In this document: positions 46,869-56,333 of the stretch, in pieces
How the letters are laid out: each line of letters starts with the position of its first letter
How positions within the stretch are numbered: position 1 is the first letter of the stretch
DNA from: Veillonella rogosae JCM 15642
Lineage (GTDB): Bacteria; Bacillota; Negativicutes; Veillonellales; Veillonellaceae
Direction of reading: 5' to 3'
Assembly (NCBI RefSeq): GCF_002959775.1
Contig: NZ_PPCX01000010.1
Location: 1-64,000, forward strand
DNA: 64,000 nucleotides
Position numbers and translations under genes: made by a program
The notes under the pieces: generated by a model
What the model was told of the DNA's origin: nothing
Seen by the model: the letters and a program-made list of their open reading frames with translations, nothing else
The model's database searches: none

Positions 46869-46876
46869 ATATATCC

Positions 46877-49780
46877 TTATCCATTTACAATATAATCATA
46901 AATATCATCCCGTACAGGTACTTCAAGCACATATTCTAATTCTACTGCCGCAGTACCGTTGGCCATTGAAATTTCTTTAGCATTCTCCTGACCGGTAGAA
47001 TGAATGGGTCCTAAATAATAAAACTCTTTAGACTCCTCATCATCTTTGTTCTTCCTCACAAACAAATGCATTGCAACACCTAATGCATCAGCATTAAATG
47101 CAGTTTGTACATCATCAGAGGTAAAGGTTCGTTTATTCTTAGATATAGCTTTTAGTAATCCTGGATTTTCAAATCTATCCTCATACTTAATAGTATCTTG
47201 AATATCATCAGCTTTATGGTAGTTGATAAACACAGGGTATGTTTTTGTTTCCTTATGAAATTTATATCCTCCAATATTGAGAGGTACTTCATTTTGAGGC
47301 CACTCTAATAATAGGCAAACTTGTTCATATGTATATTTTTCATATAAAGCAAATGGCGTATTACCATAAATATTATCTTTATACCTTTCATTAAACTGCT
47401 TGAAACCATATGTAACAAGTTCTTGAACTTGTTCTTTAAAATTATTATCTTCTAAAGCCTGTTTAAAAATTTGGGATATACCATACTTACCATTAGAGAA
47501 CTCAATAAACTCACTATCTTCAAAAGTCTTTTGTGCTACTTGAACGCCAAATCGATTTGTCATTATATTGATAAGATTAATTCGTCCATATTCAGATAAA
47601 TCTACATTGTAATTATTATAAAGCACTTCAGATACATAGTTAATGATATCGTCACGACCATCTAATAATGCCTGTAAAACTATAAGATCTCTGGCACGCA
47701 TCCCTATCGTTAATTTTTGAGATATAAAATGCAGCATTCGCTCCTGAACAGGCGTAAAGGATATATCATAGTCCTTATCCTTAATCTTTATCAAGAAATG
47801 ATGATAGGACTTAAATTTACTAAAAATTCTACTTACATCAATGGAGCCATGATCAGCAAAATCAGCAATTTTAGGAATACGCCCCAATTTAAAACGTAAA
47901 TTAAAATACGCTTCCTTTATTAATTTCATATCTGAAAATCGAGCAGTATCAATAGACTCATAAATACGCTGTTTAGCTATTTTATCAAAATGCACCGTCG
48001 AGGTACCTGGAATAATACGATTGCCAGCCTGTACATAACGACGCAAAGTGTCTTTGTTATAGCTCCTATCACCAGATAATGCTAAAGGAATCATAAAATT
48101 ATTGGTATAGTTACCGATGAAATCTAAAATAACAACATATTCCTTGTCTTCAAATTTACGCAAACCACGTCCGAGTTGCTGAATAAAAATGATTGGACTT
48201 TCAGTTTGACGTAGCATAATAACTTGATTAATCTCAGGGATATCAACACCTTCATTAAATATATCCACCGTAAAGATATAGTCAAGCTGCTCATCTATAC
48301 GACCTTGGTATTCTCCTGTACCAGTTAAACGAGCAATTGCTTTCTCCCTAATTTCTTGGCTATCTTCACCAGTTAAACAAATCGTACGATAAGCACCACG
48401 TTCGTTAAATGCATCAGATAACTCTTTGGCTTCAATTCTATTAGCACAAAAAACAAGTCCTTTTACACGACTACCACTATGTCCGAAGTAGCGAATCTTT
48501 TCTATAATTTTATCTACTCTCTCCTTTGTAGATAAATTCGAGAAAGATACGTCCATATCGGATATATCTTCTTGAGTATCCACCCATAAATCACTAATCC
48601 CAAAGTAGTGGAATGGGCAGAGTAAATCCTCTTCTAAAGCCTGTTGTAAACGAATTTCGTAAATAATATTGTGGTCAAATAATTCATACAGATCATAACC
48701 ATCAGTTCGTTCTGGACTTGCAGTCATCCCCAATAAAAACTGTGGTTCAAAGTATTCAATTATGCGTTGATAACCATCTGAACCTGCACGATGTACTTCG
48801 TCAATAATAATACAATCAAATTCCTTCGGATCATACTGTTTCATTACATCATCTCGACCCATCATTTGCATGGTCGAAAATACATGTGTTGCATTATAGT
48901 GTTTCGCATTTCCTGATACGAGTCCAAACTGAATTGAACTGTCGTTATAAATTCGTTCAAAGCTTGCAATCGCTTGCTTTGCAATTTGTTCACGATGGAC
49001 TAAGAATAAAATTCTTTTAGGCTTCATCTCTCGCATAGCAAAAGCGGCTGCATAAGTTTTACCAGTACCCGTAGCAGATATCAAAAGGCCTCTTCTTGCA
49101 TTATTAGCTCTTAGCTCATTGAAGTTAGCAATAAACTGTTGTTGCATGCTATTTGGTTCTAACTGAACCAAATCTATAGCTCTAAATTGTTCTGCTACAG
49201 TTTTTTGAGAGGCTCGCTCAGGCCGTACCCATCTAGGTTTATACCAAGGAATAAACGCTTCATAAGGAATGGCAAACTCGGAATTCCAATATAGGTCAAA
49301 CTCTTCTGTAATTTCCCGGGCATACGTATCACTACAATGCGCTTCAGACCGAGTATTCCATTCACGATTTTTCTTTAATGCATTAATAGTTAAGTTAGAG
49401 CTGCCGACAATAATTTGATAAGATTCATCTTTTCTAAAGATATACCCTTTTGTATGAAAGCCATGACCACTACCATTTGTAGTGCAATAGACTTTTAAAT
49501 CAATATTCTTTAAATTTCCTAAGTCTTCTAAAACTTCTGGACTATTAAAGCCAAGATAGTCTGTCGTTAATATACGACCTCGAACACCACGCTCTTCTAA
49601 TTCCTTAAGAATTGGCTTTAATGTTAGTAAACCTTCTGGTGTTATAAATGCTACAGATATTAAAAACTCATCACAACTTCGTAAGCCATCTTCAATAGCT
49701 GATAAAACATTACGACCTTCCCCATTAGCAATAAGTTCTGAAGATGTAGCAAAATTAATTAAACGATTCGATTCTGACAT
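46877..49780 (-). CDS. PLD-like nuclease / SF2 helicase / DUF3427 protein
   Basis: 967 residues, GGGGAG before the ATG. N-terminal phospholipase-D-like domain (about 20-175) with the HxK motif in FHTKGYIF and NLT-type IIVGSSNLT; one HKD-like motif is visible, so dimerisation may be needed. An SF2 helicase core follows: Walker A SATGTGKTYAAAF (about 236-248), DEAH-type CIIIDEVHRAG, GMTASPERTDG, and motif VI QQLGRGLRKFE (about 530-540). The C-terminal ~350 residues match the DUF3427 type (long alpha/beta region, FNERYKDNIYGNTPFALYEK). Such proteins are linked to DNA repair or phage defence. It forms an operon with the Nudix gene. Architecture is clear, biological role is not. Confidence 0.88.
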   Translation of the reverse strand: MSESNRLINFATSSELIANGEGRNVLSAIEDGLRSCDEFLISVAFITPEGLLTLKPILKELEERGVRGRILTTDYLGFNSPEVLEDLGNLKNIDLKVYCTTNGSGHGFHTKGYIFRKDESYQIIVGSSNLTINALKKNREWNTRSEAHCSDTYAREITEEFDLYWNSEFAIPYEAFIPWYKPRWVRPERASQKTVAEQFRAIDLVQLEPNSMQQQFIANFNELRANNARRGLLISATGTGKTYAAAFAMREMKPKRILFLVHREQIAKQAIASFERIYNDSSIQFGLVSGNAKHYNATHVFSTMQMMGRDDVMKQYDPKEFDCIIIDEVHRAGSDGYQRIIEYFEPQFLLGMTASPERTDGYDLYELFDHNIIYEIRLQQALEEDLLCPFHYFGISDLWVDTQEDISDMDVSFSNLSTKERVDKIIEKIRYFGHSGSRVKGLVFCANRIEAKELSDAFNERGAYRTICLTGEDSQEIREKAIARLTGTGEYQGRIDEQLDYIFTVDIFNEGVDIPEINQVIMLRQTESPIIFIQQLGRGLRKFEDKEYVVILDFIGNYTNNFMIPLALSGDRSYNKDTLRRYVQAGNRIIPGTSTVHFDKIAKQRIYESIDTARFSDMKLIKEAYFNLRFKLGRIPKIADFADHGSIDVSRIFSKFKSYHHFLIKIKDKDYDISFTPVQERMLHFISQKLTIGMRARDLIVLQALLDGRDDIINYVSEVLYNNYNVDLSEYGRINLINIMTNRFGVQVAQKTFEDSEFIEFSNGKYGISQIFKQALEDNNFKEQVQELVTYGFKQFNERYKDNIYGNTPFALYEKYTYEQVCLLLEWPQNEVPLNIGGYKFHKETKTYPVFINYHKADDIQDTIKYEDRFENPGLLKAISKNKRTFTSDDVQTAFNADALGVAMHLFVRKNKDDEESKEFYYLGPIHSTGQENAKEISMANGTAAVELEYVLEVPVRDDIYDYIVNG

Positions 49781-50008
49781 AACGAACTCCCCATATAATT
49801 AATACTATACTTGCTATTATACCAGCCGCAGCAACAGCGTCTAGAGTATATATATTTTTATACCCAAAACCTTATATATTCATTTGATATGCACTCTATT
49901 TCATCTGTAAATCGTAATGTATAAATATTAATATATGTTCACATCGAATAATTTCATCAATCCCTTATGATTATTACTGGCATACGTCTTTTTTGTCGCT
50001 TAGAGTTG

Positions 50009-50017
50009 TGATATAAT
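50009..50017 (+). promoter_or_regulatory. Probable promoter of the DUF3829-like gene
   Basis: Extended -10 TGATATAAT, 80 bases upstream of the TTG start. The -35 region is T-rich and poor. The divergent 49781-50008 stretch must also hold the helicase promoter; none is clear there. Confidence 0.5.
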
Positions 50018-50095
50018 GTAACTAATTACTCTTAGGGGCGTAGTGTGCCCAAATGGATCCAAAAGAGTTAGTGTGTTTGCAAGGAGCGTACGCAG

Positions 50096-51031
50096 TTGAA
50101 AAAGGGGTACATCAAGTTAATAGCGGCCATTGTACTCGGTGCGGCTATTATCGGTGGTGGGATTTATGGAGTGTATACACTTCTGTCATCCAATACAACG
50201 ACAATTTTATATCGATCAACAGTTGACGATAAGATCAACGCAATTCGTCCTTATATTGTTGCATTAGACACATATAACTCGTACAGCGTAGCTTATGCTA
50301 ACCAATTACAACCAACTCTTGAAGAGTTGCGTAATAGTTCCCATAACACGACGATTACCTTGCCTAAATATAAGGATCTCAAAACCGCTTTAGAAGCAGC
50401 AAAACAAGATAGTTCTACTCCATATGAAGACGTAAACCAAGCAACAAATGACGTACTCGCCGTACTTGATCAAATTATTCCGATTGCAGATCAGTTGCAA
50501 GCTTACTATGTAGAACGTCGATTTGAAAAAGATAATTTTAAAGGCAGCGATGAACTAGCTGCACAATATGTACCATTAGCTGAACAATTCTATGCTACGT
50601 ATAATGCATTAGATTTAGCTTTAGATAATCGTAACAACGAACTCTACACTGAGCGCATGAACGAGTATCAAGGCGAAAAACGCGATAATGCGGTTAATTT
50701 TATTGAATTAAACCTCATGACAGCACAAACTATCGACCTTATTGATCCAGATGGAAATACGGATACGCAAAAGGTTGAAGCTAACTTACAGCAAATTTCA
50801 CAACGTATTAACAAATTACAACCTGGTACGACTCCAGAAACACAAAATGCTGTACGAGAGTATCAAGATGCTGTAAAAGAGTTTGTTGCAGAAGCCCGCA
50901 ACTATATTATTATTAACTCATCTTATGGCGAAGCCTATACGCAATTATTTATTAAGTATAATAAGATGATTAATAAAGCTAATTCTGTAAATATGGCAGA
51001 CTTAGATGTAACAGAGAAAAATAAAAAATAA
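50096..51031 (+). CDS. DUF3829-like membrane-anchored or secreted protein
   Basis: 311 residues with a TTG start (AAGGAG ten bases upstream). A hydrophobic N-terminal helix (about 7-30, without a lipobox Cys) anchors or exports it. The rest is helical and hydrophilic: DKINAIRPYIVALDTYNSYS, then YYVERRFEKDNFKGSDELAA, RDNAVNFIELNLM and QDAVKEFVAEARNYI. The pattern resembles the DUF3829/YiiG family of extracytoplasmic helical proteins. Function unknown. Single-gene unit. Confidence 0.78.
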   Translation: MKKGYIKLIAAIVLGAAIIGGGIYGVYTLLSSNTTTILYRSTVDDKINAIRPYIVALDTYNSYSVAYANQLQPTLEELRNSSHNTTITLPKYKDLKTALEAAKQDSSTPYEDVNQATNDVLAVLDQIIPIADQLQAYYVERRFEKDNFKGSDELAAQYVPLAEQFYATYNALDLALDNRNNELYTERMNEYQGEKRDNAVNFIELNLMTAQTIDLIDPDGNTDTQKVEANLQQISQRINKLQPGTTPETQNAVREYQDAVKEFVAEARNYIIINSSYGEAYTQLFIKYNKMINKANSVNMADLDVTEKNKK

Positions 51032-51040
51032 AGATATACA

Positions 51041-51072
51041 AAAAGAGGACCAAATGGTCCTCTTCTTTTTTG
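51041..51072. terminator. Terminator shared by convergent genes
   Basis: The stem GAGGACCA/TGGTCCTC (51045-51052, 51055-51062), extended by A-T pairs, has TTCTTTTTT on the plus strand and TTTTT on the minus strand. It lies between the DUF3829-like gene and the binding-protein gene. Confidence 0.9.
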
Positions 51073-51073
51073 T

Positions 51074-52627
51074 CTATTTAAGTTTAAGATCTTTTGTAAT
51101 AATATAGTATTCAGACGGTGTCATCTTAATACCATCAATCTTCTTATTACCTACGATATTGACTTTAGGATAGCCTAAGAATAATGCTACAGCGTTATCT
51201 AGCATGAGTTGTTGTGCGTTGATAACAGCATTACGGCGTGCCACAGGATCGTTAGCGCTTTCACCAAGGACTAACAATTCATCAAAACGTGGATCGGAGA
51301 AGCCTGAGCCATTAGTTTCAACACCGGTACCCCAATATTGTTTCAAGAACCATACTGGTTCACCTGTATTAGCAGTTACTACACTAGAGATAATCATGTC
51401 ATAATCGCCAGATTGAGATAATGTGTCAATCACAGCATAGTCTACGATTTTAATTTGTAAATCTACGCCGATTTTTTTGTAGTCTGCTTGTAATGCTTCT
51501 GCATATAATGGCAATTCAGGACGAGATGTATAAGCATAGAAATCAAGTACTAGGTTTTCACCATCTTTATCTACAATGCCGTCGCCATTCGTATCTTGAT
51601 AGCCTGCACGTTTAAGTAATTCTTTAGCACGTTCTACATTGTATTTATTAGGATCGCGCAATTGGTCAAAGCCATAATCAATGGATGGTGGCAATGGAGC
51701 CTTACCTGCTACAAATGTATCCTTCATGAGATTCTTTGCATAAGACTCACGGTCTGCAGCGGCAATGAGTGCTGCACGCAAATCAGGATTTTGAAGCTTA
51801 CCTTTTTGCCCCATACGAACAAATACGTCACGCAAGGAAGCTACTTCATAGACAGTAAAGTTCTTATCATTTTGGAATATACCGTATTCGCCAGGGCCAA
51901 TGCTAACAGCCATATCTACATCACCCGCTTGTAATGCCATGGCACGTGTGTTGGCATCGTTAATAGATGGAATTTCAACCTTAGCAAAGCCTACCTTGCC
52001 ATCCCAGTAATTATCGTTACGTTTGAGTTCTGCACGCTCTTTTGTGAAAGAGGATACTACATATGGACCCGTACCGATAGGACCTTCCTTAGCAATATCA
52101 CGACCATCAGCCTCTGCTGTAACATCCATAATTAGGAACAATGGATCCCCAAGTAAGCTTGGCAAGTTATAGTATTCCTTGTCAGTCTTAATTGTAAGCT
52201 CTTGCCCCTTAGCCGAGATTTCTGTATAGTTAAAGAACGTTTTTGCTCGTTTACTCTTCGCAAAGGTTCTTTCGAGAGATGCTTTTACAGCCTCTGCTGT
52301 CAAACTTTTACCATTTGAGAATTTTACTTTATCGTTGATGGTGAAAGTCCAAGTCAGCTTGTCATCTCCTTGTTTCCAAGAAGTAGCAAGCCATGGTGTC
52401 GCTTTCATTTGATCGTCAAACTTGATAAGCGTTTCACCTACGCCAAAGCGTACAACCGCCCAGCTGAAATAGTTTTCTGTTGGTTCTAATGTACCAGCAA
52501 AGCTAATGGCCCCTACCTTTAACACATCATTAGACGGAGCAGCGTTTTGATTCATACAACCAACAGTGCCTAGCACAGTCATACCTAAGGTCATACCAAT
52601 TAATAAAGCCTTGCGTAAACCTTTCAT
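51074..52627 (-). CDS. Nickel/peptide-type ABC solute-binding protein, copy 1
   Basis: 517 residues, lipoprotein signal ending VLGTVGC (lipid-accepting Cys near residue 24; Thr at -3 is unusual). SBP_bac_5 fold. It shares long stretches with copy 2 of the neighbouring operon (LEPTENYFSW versus LEPTENFFAW, KEGPIGTGPYVV, NANTGEPVW versus TANTGDPIW), so the two are paralogues. It has its own promoter with a metal-sensor-like palindrome and is separated from the operon by a terminator. Likely an alternative receptor for the same permease (inference). Confidence 0.9.
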   Translation of the reverse strand: MKGLRKALLIGMTLGMTVLGTVGCMNQNAAPSNDVLKVGAISFAGTLEPTENYFSWAVVRFGVGETLIKFDDQMKATPWLATSWKQGDDKLTWTFTINDKVKFSNGKSLTAEAVKASLERTFAKSKRAKTFFNYTEISAKGQELTIKTDKEYYNLPSLLGDPLFLIMDVTAEADGRDIAKEGPIGTGPYVVSSFTKERAELKRNDNYWDGKVGFAKVEIPSINDANTRAMALQAGDVDMAVSIGPGEYGIFQNDKNFTVYEVASLRDVFVRMGQKGKLQNPDLRAALIAAADRESYAKNLMKDTFVAGKAPLPPSIDYGFDQLRDPNKYNVERAKELLKRAGYQDTNGDGIVDKDGENLVLDFYAYTSRPELPLYAEALQADYKKIGVDLQIKIVDYAVIDTLSQSGDYDMIISSVVTANTGEPVWFLKQYWGTGVETNGSGFSDPRFDELLVLGESANDPVARRNAVINAQQLMLDNAVALFLGYPKVNIVGNKKIDGIKMTPSEYYIITKDLKLK

Positions 52628-52772
52628 TTACACACCTAACCTTTCTACACACATTAACATTATTCTCGCTCAGACTCCTATAAACTGTTTAAATATTATA
52701 TAGTTAGCATAATTCCTGCTTACTTTACATCCATCAGGAATCTATGTACATCACTTCATATGAGCATATTTT

Positions 52773-52792
52773 ATTATACCCATAGGGGTATA
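52773..52792. promoter_or_regulatory. CsoR/RcnR-like operator over the SBP copy 1 promoter
   Basis: TATACCCATAGGGGTATA (52775-52792) is a near-perfect palindrome of the kind bound by CsoR/RcnR-family metal sensors. On the minus strand it overlaps a TATAAT -10 (52773-52778) and fills the spacer. A close copy lies at 58488-58504 upstream of the related transport operon. The region 52628-52986 has no gene. Confidence 0.6.
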
Positions 52793-52894
52793 TTTCACAC
52801 AGTCAACTATACTATATATTCGATGCTAACACAATAAATATTTACGAAAGATTTCGATATATCTATTTTAGAACGACCATATCTATATTTCATA

Positions 52895-52931
52895 TAAAAA
52901 ATAGCAGTTAGCTTACAAGCTAACTGCTATT
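52895..52931 (-). terminator. Terminator of the ABC transport operon
   Basis: AATAGCAGTTAGCTT (52900-52914) pairs with AAGCTAACTGCTATT (52917-52931); on the minus strand the stem is followed by TTTTTTA. It lies about 55 bases after the last ATPase gene. Confidence 0.88.
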
Positions 52932-52986
52932 GTAATGTACCTATAAGATTTAAAAAAAATATATATGCTTAAATGTATTTCTTATA

Positions 52987-53802
52987 CTATGCTTCTAATG
53001 CAGCCTCTTCCAGTGTAAGTGGCTTATGGTCTTGGCCAATTTCAAAGATGGAGCTCAATAGAACCTTTGTATAAGGATGCTTCGCATCAGCTAAGTGGAG
53101 TGCATCTAGCTCTTCAACGATAGCACCTTTGTACATTACGACCACCTTGTGGCACATGGTACGAATAAACGCAATATCATGAGCGATAAATAGGTATGTT
53201 AAGTTTTTCTTTTTTTGTAAACGCGCCAATAAATAGGCAATGGAGTCTTGTACAGATACGTCTAGAGCACTAGTAGCCTCGTCTAATACAAGAATTTCAG
53301 GCTCTAACACGATAGCACGCGCAATGGCCACACGTTGACGTTGACCACCAGACATTTCATGAGGATAACGATGCATAAACTCGCGAGGTAAATCTACCAT
53401 TTCAAGATAATCACCAGCAATTTGTTCCTCTGTTCCCTTTTCAAGAAGACCAAAGTTGTATAGTGGCTCAAGAATAATATCCTTTACCTTCATACGCGGA
53501 TTAAACGCCGCAGATGGGTCTTGGAATACCATTTGAATTTTCTTACGGTATTCTTTTGTTTGCTCAGAGTTCATATGCTGAATCTCTACGCCATCTACGT
53601 AAATCTCACCTTCCGTAATAGGCAGCATCTTCATGATCATACGAACCAAAGTCGTTTTACCAGAGCCAGATTCTCCTACAATCCCAAGGGACTGGCCTTT
53701 TTCTAAGGTAATATTGATAGTTTTACACGCTTCGAGCTCACCACCAGTAGGAAGTGGGAATCGTTTACATACATTTTTTAATTCTACAGCGTAGTTAGTC
53801 AA
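52987..53802 (-). CDS. ABC transporter ATP-binding protein (DppF/NikE type)
   Basis: 271 residues. The start is taken as a TTG eight bases after AGGAGG, overlapping the previous gene by eight bases; a longer frame begins inside that gene without a site. Walker A GESGSGKTT (about 43-51), signature MSGGQRQRVAIARAI, Walker B ILVLDEATSALD, and H-loop FIAHD are intact. Second ATPase of the importer. Confidence 0.93.
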   Translation of the reverse strand: MTNYAVELKNVCKRFPLPTGGELEACKTINITLEKGQSLGIVGESGSGKTTLVRMIMKMLPITEGEIYVDGVEIQHMNSEQTKEYRKKIQMVFQDPSAAFNPRMKVKDIILEPLYNFGLLEKGTEEQIAGDYLEMVDLPREFMHRYPHEMSGGQRQRVAIARAIVLEPEILVLDEATSALDVSVQDSIAYLLARLQKKKNLTYLFIAHDIAFIRTMCHKVVVMYKGAIVEELDALHLADAKHPYTKVLLSSIFEIGQDHKPLTLEEAALEA

Positions 53803-54592
53803 TGTAACGACCTCCTCCCAATGTTGGTACCGCATCTTTTAATTGCTTCGTATATTCATTAGATGGATTTTCTAAAATATCTTGCGTTGTGCCAGCATCA
53901 ACAACACGGCCCTTTTTCATAACAATGATATAGTCGGACATATAGGCCGCTACACCAAGATTGTGCGTAACCATTACGATAGCAGAATTATGCTCTTTAG
54001 CAAGTTCTAGCATTTGCATAACCACTTGAGACTGTGTCGTTACATCTAGTGCCGATGTCGGTTCATCACCGATGAGCAACGCTGGGTCTAAGGCTAGTGC
54101 CATAGCAATGCCCACACGTTGTCGCTGACCACCGGATAGCTCATGAGGATAACGGCGCAATATATCAGCACCATTAGGCAAGGATACAGCTTCTAGTAAG
54201 GCAATAGCACGGCGATCACATTCGTCATTATCGATTTCAATATGAGACTTAAATAATTCTCTGAACTGCTTACCGATACGTACGATTGGATCTAATGCAC
54301 TACCACTATCTTGGAAAATCATGGCCATATCTTTGCCGCGCAAAGATCTCCATTCAGATTTAGACAAGTTGCGAAGGTCATGACCATTAAAAATCATGGA
54401 ACCCTCTGTAACTTCACCACCTACAGGTAGTAAACCCATGAGGGCCCGAATCACGGTAGTTTTACCGGATCCAGACTCTCCTACGATGGTTAACACCTTG
54501 CCGCGTTCCAAGGTAAAATTCACATCCATAACAGCAGGCACACCTTGGTACGCGATGTTAAGGTTTTCTACAGTTAGTATGTTTTCTGCCAT
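53795..54592 (-). CDS. ABC transporter ATP-binding protein (DppD/NikD type)
   Basis: 265 residues, AAGGAG upstream. Walker A GESGSGKTT (about 35-43), LSGGQRQRVGIAMAL, LLIGDEPTSALD and MVTHN are all present. It lacks the C-terminal iron-sulfur or oligopeptide extension seen in many OppD proteins, as in nickel transporters. Twelve bases after binding protein copy 2. Confidence 0.94.
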   Translation of the reverse strand: MAENILTVENLNIAYQGVPAVMDVNFTLERGKVLTIVGESGSGKTTVIRALMGLLPVGGEVTEGSMIFNGHDLRNLSKSEWRSLRGKDMAMIFQDSGSALDPIVRIGKQFRELFKSHIEIDNDECDRRAIALLEAVSLPNGADILRRYPHELSGGQRQRVGIAMALALDPALLIGDEPTSALDVTTQSQVVMQMLELAKEHNSAIVMVTHNLGVAAYMSDYIIVMKKGRVVDAGTTQDILENPSNEYTKQLKDAVPTLGGGRYID

Positions 54593-54604
54593 TATAGCTC
54601 CTTA

Positions 54605-56173
54605 CTATTTTGTAATTTTGTTAGTAATCCAGTAGTAGTCACTTGGGTACATTACAGCACCTTTCAAGTAAGAACCAGTAACGATATTAGTTTTAGGGTA
54701 ACCTAAGAACAATGCAGCACCATCATTCATCAATATTTGTTGAATTTGAATTGCATAGTCACGACGTTTTGCAGGATCGAATTCAGTTTCAGCAGCATCT
54801 AATAATTGGTCAACTTGTGGATTGGAGTAACCAGAACCGTTTTGAGGGTTGGAACCATCCACATTAGTATGCCAGTAGTTAGCTAAGAACCAGATTGGAT
54901 CGCCTGTATTAGCAGTTACGATGTTGGAGATAAGCATATCATAGTCGCCATCTTGACCCATTTTATCAATCAAGTTATAGTCAACTGTTTTGATTTTCAT
55001 GTCGATGCCCACTTTTTTGAGGTCAGCTTGTACTGCTTCTGCATAAAGTGGCAATTCTGCACGAGAGTTATATACTACGAAGTCAAATGTTAATGGTTTA
55101 CCATCTTTATCTAGGATGCCGTCACCATCAGTATCTTTCCAACCATCTTCAGCTAACAATTGTTTAGAGCGTTCAGGATTATACGCATTAGGATCTTTCA
55201 AGTCCTTGAAACCGTAGTCCATGGATGGCGGAATTGGAGCAGAACCAGGAATAAATGTACCTTTTAACAATACATCGGCATAGCTCTTACGGTCTGCTGC
55301 AGAAATAACAGCAGCGCGAACCTTGTCGTCACCAAGAATACCTTTTTGGTTAATACGAGCCAACACTACACGAAGAGATGCAATTTCATCTACTTTAAAT
55401 TTATTGTTGCCTTGGAATAAACCAATTTCACCAGGACCGATGTTAACGGCCATATCTACGTCGCCAGATTGCAAGCTCAATGCACGCGTATTAGGATCAT
55501 CGATGGAAGGAATCTCAACAGTTTTGAATGGTACTGCACCATCCCAGTATTTTTCGTTCGCTGCCATTTCAGCACGTTCTTTAGTGAAGGATTTAACTAC
55601 ATATGGGCCTGTACCGATAGGGCCTTCTTTAGCGAAGTTACGACCATCTTTTTCAGATTGTACGTCAACGATGAGGAACAGTGGATCCGCCAAAAGACCT
55701 GGCATATTAGGATATTCTTTTGTTGTATGAATAACTAATTGTTGACCATTAGCTTCAATGGAGTCATATTCGAAGAATGTTTTCGCACGGTTAGACTTTT
55801 CAAATGCACGTTCAATAGATGCTTTTACAGCAGCTGCATCAACTTTTTTACCATTAGAGAATGTTACTTTATCGTTAATTGTGAAAGTCCACGTTTTATG
55901 GTCTGGGGATACTTCCCATTTGGATGCGATCCAAGGTTGCGGTTTCATTTGCTCGTCGAATTTAGCCAATGTTTCGCCTACACCATAGCGCATTACAACC
56001 CAAGCGAAGAAGTTTTCCGTAGGTTCTAAAGTAGAAGCGAAGTTAGTTACGCCTACTTTCAATACGTCTTTATTTGCAGAGCCGTTGTTATCGGAGCCAC
56101 AACCTGCGATGAAGGAACCCATCATTACAATGCTAAGACCTGCTAAGAGGGCTTTTTTCCAAGATTTTTTCAT
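54605..56173 (-). CDS. Nickel/peptide-type ABC solute-binding protein, copy 2
   Basis: 522 residues from the ATG ending at 56173 (AAGGAG upstream). Lipoprotein signal MKKSWKKALLAGLSIVMMGS then FIAGC (Cys about residue 25). SBP_bac_5 domain throughout. Lies inside the riboswitch-controlled operon between the permease and ATPase genes. Substrate is probably a metal or metal chelate: the operon is under a cobalamin riboswitch and a CsoR/RcnR-like site. Peptide transport is the main alternative. Confidence 0.92.
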   Translation of the reverse strand: MKKSWKKALLAGLSIVMMGSFIAGCGSDNNGSANKDVLKVGVTNFASTLEPTENFFAWVVMRYGVGETLAKFDEQMKPQPWIASKWEVSPDHKTWTFTINDKVTFSNGKKVDAAAVKASIERAFEKSNRAKTFFEYDSIEANGQQLVIHTTKEYPNMPGLLADPLFLIVDVQSEKDGRNFAKEGPIGTGPYVVKSFTKERAEMAANEKYWDGAVPFKTVEIPSIDDPNTRALSLQSGDVDMAVNIGPGEIGLFQGNNKFKVDEIASLRVVLARINQKGILGDDKVRAAVISAADRKSYADVLLKGTFIPGSAPIPPSMDYGFKDLKDPNAYNPERSKQLLAEDGWKDTDGDGILDKDGKPLTFDFVVYNSRAELPLYAEAVQADLKKVGIDMKIKTVDYNLIDKMGQDGDYDMLISNIVTANTGDPIWFLANYWHTNVDGSNPQNGSGYSNPQVDQLLDAAETEFDPAKRRDYAIQIQQILMNDGAALFLGYPKTNIVTGSYLKGAVMYPSDYYWITNKITK

Positions 56174-56333
56174 GTAAAATCTCCTTGTACCACTACATAC
56201 AAAACATAAAAACATTTAACATCATGACTATGACAATCCTACATAATCAGTGATGGAAAAAACATACATTATAATCTATCCACCTAGACACTTTCATAAA
56301 AGACAGTTCTAGAAAATGAATACATCTCATAGA

